Assembly: GCA_940671915.1 (NCBI GenBank)
Contig: CALNVZ010000174.1
Coordinates: 76,319,480 to 76,383,479, forward strand
Length of the DNA stretch: 64,000 nt
Direction: 5' to 3'
DNA from: Paracentrotus lividus
Taxonomy: Eukaryota; Echinodermata; Echinoidea; Camarodonta; Echinidae
The position numbers were made by a program, and so were the translations under genes. This document shows, one piece after another, positions 1 to 64,000 of the stretch (the stretch's first letter is position 1; each line of letters starts with the position of its first letter). The notes below the pieces were generated by a model. That model searched no databases. It was not told where the DNA came from and saw only the letters and a list, made by a program, of their open reading frames with translations.

Positions 1-1590
1 ATTTATACCATGACATCTTTGAGATATTTGACCCCAAATCTATTAAAGTTGTATCATCAGAATTATTTCAACTCAGGAAGGATGGCTACTGATGTAATAA
101 AAAGGATAAACATGTTTAAGTTGATCTGTCAAAAGGTCTTCAGAAATTGCACAACGAGTCATTTACATAAATAACCAGTGACCTTTGATGTCCTGACCTC
201 AAAAATCTAATCAGTTCATCTTTCTCCCACATGACCCAAGTTTGAAGTTGATCCATAAAACGGTTCATAAGTTACAGCAAGAACGTGCCATTTTCATGTA
301 TACAATGACGTCTGTGACCTTGACCTTGACTTCATGACCTCAAAATAAATAAATTCATTGTCCCTACCATATGCACACATGACCCAAGTTTAATGTTCAT
401 CCATCAAACTGTTCTTAAGTTATCGCAAGAACAAGCCATTTTCACGTACACAATGTCCTCTGTGCCTTTGAACTTTTGACCTCATGACTCTAAATTCTAA
501 TCAGCTTATTGTCCGTCCCATATGCACATATGACCCAAGTTTGAAATTGATCCGTCAAACGGTTTTTAAGTTTATTGCGAGAACAAGCCATTTTCATGTA
601 CACAATGACCTCTGTGACCTTTGACCTCATGACCCAAAATCTGATAAGTTCATTGTCCCCCATATGTAAATATGATCCAAGTTTGAAGTTGATCCCTCAA
701 ACGGTTCTTAAGTTATCGCAGAACGAGAGCCATTTTCACGTACACAATGAACCTGTGACCTTTGACCTCATGACCCCAAAATCTAATAAGTTTATTGACC
801 TCATATATGCACATATGACCCAAGTTTCAAGTTTACCCTCAAACGCGTTCTTAAGTTATCGCAAGAACGAGCCATTTTCATGTACACAATGACCTCTGTG
901 ACCTTGACCTCATGACCCCAAATTCTAATCAGTTCATTGTCCCTACCCATGCATACATGATCCAAGTTTGAAGTTGACCGTCAAACTGTTCTTAAGTTAT
1001 CGCGAGAACAAACTATTTTATGTATACAATGACCTCTGTGACCTTTGACCTTTGACCCCAAAATTCTAATCAGTTCATTGCCCCTCCCATATGCACACAT
1101 TACTCAAGTTTGAAGTTGACCTGTCACACAGTTCTTAAGTTATTGCGAGAACGAACCATTTCATGTATACAATGACATCTGTGACCTTTGACCTTTGACC
1201 TCAGGACCTAAATCTAATCAGTTCATTGCCCCTCCATATGCACACATTACTCAAGTTTGAAGTTGACCCGTCACACAGTTCTTAAGTTATTGCGAGAACG
1301 AACCATTTTCAGTATACAATGACATCTGTGACCTTTGACCTTTGACCTCAGGACCCTAAAATCTAATCAGTTCATTGCCCCTCCCATAGGCACACATTAC
1401 CCAAGTTTGAAGTTGACCCGTCAAACGGTTTTAAGTTATGGCGAGAACGAGCCATTTCATGCATACAATGACCTCTGTGACCTTTGACCTTTGACCTAAT
1501 GACCCCAAAGTCTAATCAATCATTGTCCCTACCATATGCATACATGATCCAATTGAAATGATCCGTCAAACGGTTCTTAAGGTTATCGCG
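1..1590. repeat. Tandem array, unit about 142-150 bp, about ten units
   Basis: Each unit contains AGTTATCGCGAGAACGAGCC, then CATTTTCATGTACACAATGA, then TGTGACCTTTGACCT, then ATATGCACACATGACCCAAG. Unit starts lie near 275, 420, 567, 711, 853, 995, 1137, 1279, 1433 and 1579. Units differ by a few substitutions and many one-base indels. The array runs off the left edge. No coding potential is apparent. Confidence 0.9.
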
Positions 1591-1682
1591 AGAACGAAAA
1601 CGGGACGGACGTACGGACGGACGGACGACGGACAACCGAAAACATAATGCCTCCGGCACCACCTTCGGTGGCGAGGCATATA
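1591..1682. repeat. GACG-rich terminator module with hairpin at the array end
   Basis: The array ends in a run of GGAC/GGACG tetramer-like repeats, then a short palindrome around GGCACCACCTTCGGTGGCGA bracketed by TGCCTC and GAGGCA. This resembles the end of a dispersed repeat family rather than host sequence. I cannot assign a superfamily. Confidence 0.55.
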
Positions 1683-4600
1683 AAAATGTCAGATTGGCAA
1701 CTGACAGACTTGCAAGTTCTATCTTTTAGAAAATGCTCATCTCACTGTTGAGATATGATATTGTCATAAAAGGTCTAACTATACACAGTCTGTATTTAAA
1801 AAAAATGGTACAATCAGGGAACAAATTGATTGTGTATGAAATCTTTTCATATGTTATGTGTATAAGGCATCAAATTAAACTAATTTGCTTTCGTAGAAAT
1901 CACCAACCCGCAGGTTCCGCGTAAACGCGCTTATTTATCGAGTCTCTTTGCCAAATTGTGCGTGACCTCTACTTGACCCGGAAATTACTTTTGAAGATCA
2001 GTGCAGCTTTACTTCGGAAAGTAATATCTCGCTTAAATATTTATGAAATTCTTGGAGAATTCTCATGATATACACTGTCAATATTAGAACTGAATTTAAT
2101 ATAACTTAGGATTATTTAATGTTTTTTATTTGCTAATTTAATGTGCAGTATTTATAGTTTGGACATTTTTACTCGTGTTTTACAAATTTCTATCGACCTA
2201 AAATTTTGATTTTATGAAAAGGCCCAAATGAAAAAACATGATGTGAAGCGTTAGTTCTCGCTCTCTTGAAAAACCTAACATCATAAAAAACTTATTACTA
2301 ATCGGGTCAGCAGCCAGCACAATGTGCGTGGCTGTCATAAAAAGCCGCGGTCAAGAAATCATCCCCGTGCGAGCAGCAGCTCAAAGAGAATCGCGGCTTT
2401 GTGATTGGTCATCTGCAGCTGTTACGTCACGAATTTACTAGAGTTCTCGTTCCGTATGATACCATCTGCTTGATTTATGTCAATGGGATATTTATTATTT
2501 CTTGTTATGTTAGACGATTATATAATAAATATAGATATTGTAATTAAATATACTATTTAGCTGAACTTTCTACTGTATTTCTTGTTTTTAATAGGGAATT
2601 ACTGTTGATAAACGCTATCTAAGTTTGGAAATGTTCACTCCTTATCATTAATGCAAGGTAATGAAATCTTTTGCAGACTGGTGTGTTTTTATGTTTTAAT
2701 TTCACAATAATAAGCAGCACTTATCAGGGCCGCGGAACCGGGGGGGGGGGGGGGCTGAATCCCACCCCTTTTTTTTTCCGGCAACCGTGTACCATAACGC
2801 AAAGATGACCATAGATTTGTGATTTTTAGCCTGCTCAGCCCCCCCCCTACTTTCTGGCTTCGCCCCTCCACTTTCGAAAGCGCTCCGCAGCCCCAGCTTA
2901 TAAATTACTGTAATTAATTGGCCTACCAGTTTACAGTGCTGTTCTCTATAATACGCAAATTTCTAAATGTCGCAGTCCGTCATTATTTGTATGGTAACTT
3001 GATAGTTATTTAATTTCACGTCAACTCGGCTGCGGAGCTTCAACGCCCCCACTTTTATTAGCAAACGTGTACAAAAAAAAAAGCAAAAACTGACATACAT
3101 TGTGATTTTAGCTGTTTAGCCCCCCCCCCCCCCCACCATCACTTGCGGCTCGATCAGACTATTTTCAAAAACACTCCGCGGCCACTGAGTCAAGTTGGTA
3201 TGTCAATTAATCACGCGTTGCACTCGTACGGTTTATCACGATCATCAGAGCTCACACACTGAAGCATTTATTTAAACTTCTCTTATTCTCGTAAATCCGA
3301 GACCTTAACTTTGCGTATAAGATTCATTCTATAAAATCATATCGAAATATCTATATAAAAGCTGCTGATACGATGTACGTGTGACATTGTAGTTACGTTT
3401 TTTTTTTTCGCCTTATTTCATCTTCTATTCCATCGTAATGTCTTAATTATTTCTTGTTTTATTGGGTGAACGAAATTATCACTATATTTGCACTGCGACT
3501 ATTACAGCATCCTTGCGTGATCAGCAGAAAGAAAGTAATTTTTTGGACGCAACCGAACGTAACTCAACGAAAATATCTGTAAATTATATGAAACCAAATT
3601 CTTCGACGAACTAGATGCAGTTTACCTTGGTCTTTGATTTGGCATGACTTTGCTCATTGCGCTTGATTCGTGAAGGATCTGCCCCCCCCCACAAAAAAAA
3701 AAAAAAAAAAAAAGAGAGAGAGAAGAATATTCTCCCGGAAAATAAAGAAAATACACAGTCAAGTAGGTCAACAGTGCACTCTAACTGTAACGAGGTTGAT
3801 TGGCACACAAGCTAACATATATCCAAATCTTATAGGTTTAATTCAAGTGCAGGATCCAGGCGGGGCTCGTGGGGGCAGTGTATGCACCCCCAGTAATCAC
3901 CACAGTCATGGTCTAAACCAATTTGGACTAACCCCCTTTTGGTCTCGTCCAATTTGGTCTAATCATTTCATCTACAACCAGCTTGTCTAGTTCCCCTTTG
4001 GTCCAATTACCGATTCAGCTATTTAATACTTTGTCTCATTCCCGTTTCGTCTAATGTCCGTTTCGTTATTTAGCTTTGTTTCTTTCTCCGTCTCTTTACC
4101 AAGTCTCTCTTCGGCCTCTCTCATCCTATTCTCTTCAAATTTTCTTCCCAGTCAACTTGTATAGAGCTGGCGGATCACTTTCTTTTGTTACTGGGTGCGG
4201 GTATAATGAAAAGATCCGTCCCAGGATGTAAAATACTCAACATGCGCATGCCTTTTTTTTTCCGATGTGGCAATACGGAGGCATGCCTTCCGACCGTGCG
4301 CGGTCGAAGATTCTTCTAGTTTTCTCTTAAAATTTGTAAAACCAACTTTTAAAAAATATAGCCTCTCATAATGTTTCCTATACTGTAAAAATCAAAGCTC
4401 TTATACTCTAATCAGATGGTGATGGCTGAAATACATGTGCATGTATGTAATGTTTATTGAGCTCCCAGCTTCTCACCAAGTAATTATAACAGATAGATCT
4501 GCACTATTATGCTGCTAGTTATTTATACATTATACCCCCAAGTATTTGTTATAACATTATGCAGCAGTTGTACTGATCTTGCAAAATGGGAAATGAAGTT

Positions 4601-5339
4601 GATCCTGTATAATTTACTGTTTCCTGTTGAACAAGTTCTGACTCATCGTCTACTCATGAAGCCGTTTAACAACATGCAAGTTAAAGCACTTTTCCTCCTC
4701 TTACTTGTCCCGAACCTTCAGACTTTGACCTAAGCAGCGAATTTTTTATTTTTTATTTACTTACATACATTTTACCAGAAAGTATTTACAAGCCATTGTG
4801 AAAAATCAAGATAGGAAATTATTGACAGACCTGTTTTAATCAAGTACATAATGGCCCTGTAGCAATCTTAATTTCCTCTCTATTGTTCAAATTGGAGCAA
4901 TGTTCTGTGACTGATGGAGAAAAAATAGATCAGATTACTAGGACTAATAATGACGAGTTAACTATTAATTGATGATTATAGTATGTGAATGAACAGTTAT
5001 TGCACCTCAGAAAATAATATGATTAAAAAAAGAAGATTATAAGTACCTCAAGCCTTTAAATTTCGTTAGATTTTGGGCAAGATCACTTTTCCCCACAGGG
5101 CACCTTTTCTCATGAAAGTATAAATGTGAGTGTTTAGAGAGGGCACTCAAAATCTCCAACGTCAGACTTTTGGAAAGGGCACTAGGCCATTGAATGGGGT
5201 ATCCAAGGCTTGGCCTTTAATGGTCTATAATTAATTTGATTTCATGGCAAATAACTGCTATATTGTCCTCATCATATAAATATTAATTAATTAAACATTA
5301 TTTCATGGTTTTAAAAGCATGTTGTGATTGTGATTACAG
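1683..5339. other. Non-coding stretch upstream of the first recognised exon
   Basis: No exon matching the first 85 residues of the dynein heavy chain was recognised here. Two related G/C-run blocks (about 2730-2890 and 3040-3190) share the order GCTCAGCC/GTTTAGCC, a C run, then a cytosine-rich segment, and look like diverged copies of one repeat. 3895-4110 has loosely repeated GGTCTAAT/CCAATTTGGT words. A CCAAT-type box and a CRE-like ACGTCA lie at 2400-2430, but no transcription start can be supported. Confidence 0.5.
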
Positions 5340-63080
<57,741 letters not shown>

Positions 63081-63113
63081 GTAAGAAGTGGCTTCCAATT
63101 CTGTGTCATTATA

Positions 63114-63721
63114 CAGTGCGTCCTAGAAAAAGTGGAACACAAATAAAATAGTAAAAGTCGGAAACATTTTTATAGCGTGAAGATTAGCCACAACCTTGTA
63201 ATCCTAGATATTTCCATAAAGAAGGAAAAATAGGCTTTCTTCTCCAAATTTTTTCATTTCATTTGGTGCTGTAGATCTCGAGATGAGTGTTGATGAGTTT
63301 GCTACTGTCAATAGAAATTTATTTTGCGCACACTGTGCCATGCCTTTGCGTAGGTTTCAGACATAAGTCCAAGCAATGTCCATCTGGTGCTGCTCGGCGG
63401 CTGCCAGGCCCACAAAAAAAGGGGCAAAAAGAATTTCCGTTCACCTTTGTTTTGGACAATAAAATTTGGACCATTTTTTTTTTTGAAAGTCGAATGACAT
63501 TGAAAGAACAATTGGTTTGTGAAAATTTAATTCTCTCGTCATCACATTAAAAAAAAAGCATAACTTTTGTTCAACAAAAGCTAATTATTTGAAATATATT
63601 GTATCAGCAAGAAAAATCAATGGACAAATTAGATACCACATACACATAACATTTGAAAAGATTTCATACATGTACCTAATTTATTTTCCCCCTGATTGTA
63701 CCATTTTTTAAATAGATGCTG
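63114..63721. mobile_element. Mariner-like MITE, copy B, interrupted by a SINE tail
   Basis: Collinear with 28160-28602: shared words include TTTTATAGCGTGAAGATTAG, TTTGGTGCTGTAG, CATGCCTTTGCG and TAACTTTTGTTC. TA at 63112-63113 and 63722-63723. A SINE-derived piece (63373-63484) splits it. Confidence 0.7.
63373..63484 (+). mobile_element. SINE tail fragment inserted in the mariner-like MITE
   Basis: Matches the 3' part of the SINE at 20610-20860: GGCGGCTGCCAGGCCCAC, GAATTTCCGT, then GGACAATAAAATTTGGACCA and a T run. The tRNA head is missing. Confidence 0.75.
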
Positions 63722-64000
63722 TAGAGAATAGAGTGTGTAATCCAAGGCTAAAACTGTTTGTTGATGGTGTAGCATTTAGTAGGAAAGACATAGACAAAGA
63801 TTCAGTAAAATTTAAGAATTAATACATCATTTACTCTCAGTACAATTAGATGCAACACTTCCCCAAATATGATGTTAAAGTCCAGTGTCAGCTAATTTTG
63901 TTACTGATCACAATTGTCAATGGGCAGTCTCCATCCTGGTTTTAATCAATGCAAAAGTTTTTTCAAAGTAATGATCACTTCATATTTTGTTTTAGCAAGG

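Larger units (their letters stand above)
63081..64000. other. Intron after exon 54, open at window end
   Basis: Apart from the mariner-like MITE with its SINE insertion (63114-63721) I see no element and no next exon before the window edge. Confidence 0.7.

Noticed and set aside
575..892. Open frame of about 105 codons
   Set aside because: Lies in the tandem array; repeated peptide words only reflect the repeat unit.
2380..2450. Promoter of the dynein gene (CCAAT-type box and CRE-like ACGTCA)
   Set aside because: No first exon was found nearby and such short words occur by chance. Left as a remark only.

Overview
The window is animal nuclear DNA, most likely from a sea urchin or a close marine deuterostome. 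It has small exons (72-309 bp) with GT-AG splice sites, AT-rich introns, tRNA-derived SINEs, many short inverted-repeat transposons and a DIRS-type tyrosine-recombinase retrotransposon. The species assignment is an inference; no marker gene fixes it.

Only one host gene is visible, on the + strand: the cytoplasmic dynein 1 heavy chain (DYNC1H1), the motor subunit of the minus-end-directed microtubule motor. I place 54 coding exons between 5340 and 63080. They cover about 2,930 codons of a protein that is usually about 4,640 residues. They run in order through the N-terminal tail (5340 to about 30300), the linker (about 30750-37600), AAA1 (37321-46850), AAA2 (49279-51904), AAA3 (52305-55670) and the first part of AAA4 (56272-63080). 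The first 85 or so residues were not found and lie upstream or were missed. The rest of AAA4, the stalk, AAA5, AAA6 and the C-terminal domain lie beyond the right edge. Exons 3 to 54 splice together in frame. Exon 2 (about 6924-7085) carries two extra bases and has no visible AG acceptor.

Region by region: 1-1680 is a tandem array with a unit of about 142-150 bp. 1681-5339 has no gene. 5340-39086 holds the tail, linker and AAA1 P-loop exons, with many introns hosting small DNA transposons. 39087-46609 is one 7.5-kb intron filled by a 7.0-kb DIRS element, which contains a 2.6-kb hAT-like element, which contains a 0.6-kb TTAA-target MITE. 46610-58878 holds the AAA1 to AAA4 exons. 58879-62918 is an intron holding a MITE split by a second copy of the same hAT family (with an inverted core and a 42-base assembly gap), followed by an array of eleven near-identical units. 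Each unit repeats the 3' end of the intron plus the first 60-70 bases of the AAA4 Walker B exon.

The most unusual signal is this recurring tandem duplication across exon boundaries. It is seen at five places in the gene (near 28757-29464, 32537-32757, 33969-34902, 55585-56080 and 61627-62983). In each case one copy stays usable and the others show stops, lost splice signals or truncation. In the last case ten decoy 3' splice sites stand in front of the real one. The second notable layer is the stack of nested transposons, whose order of insertion can be read from target-site duplications and from a filled/empty site pair.
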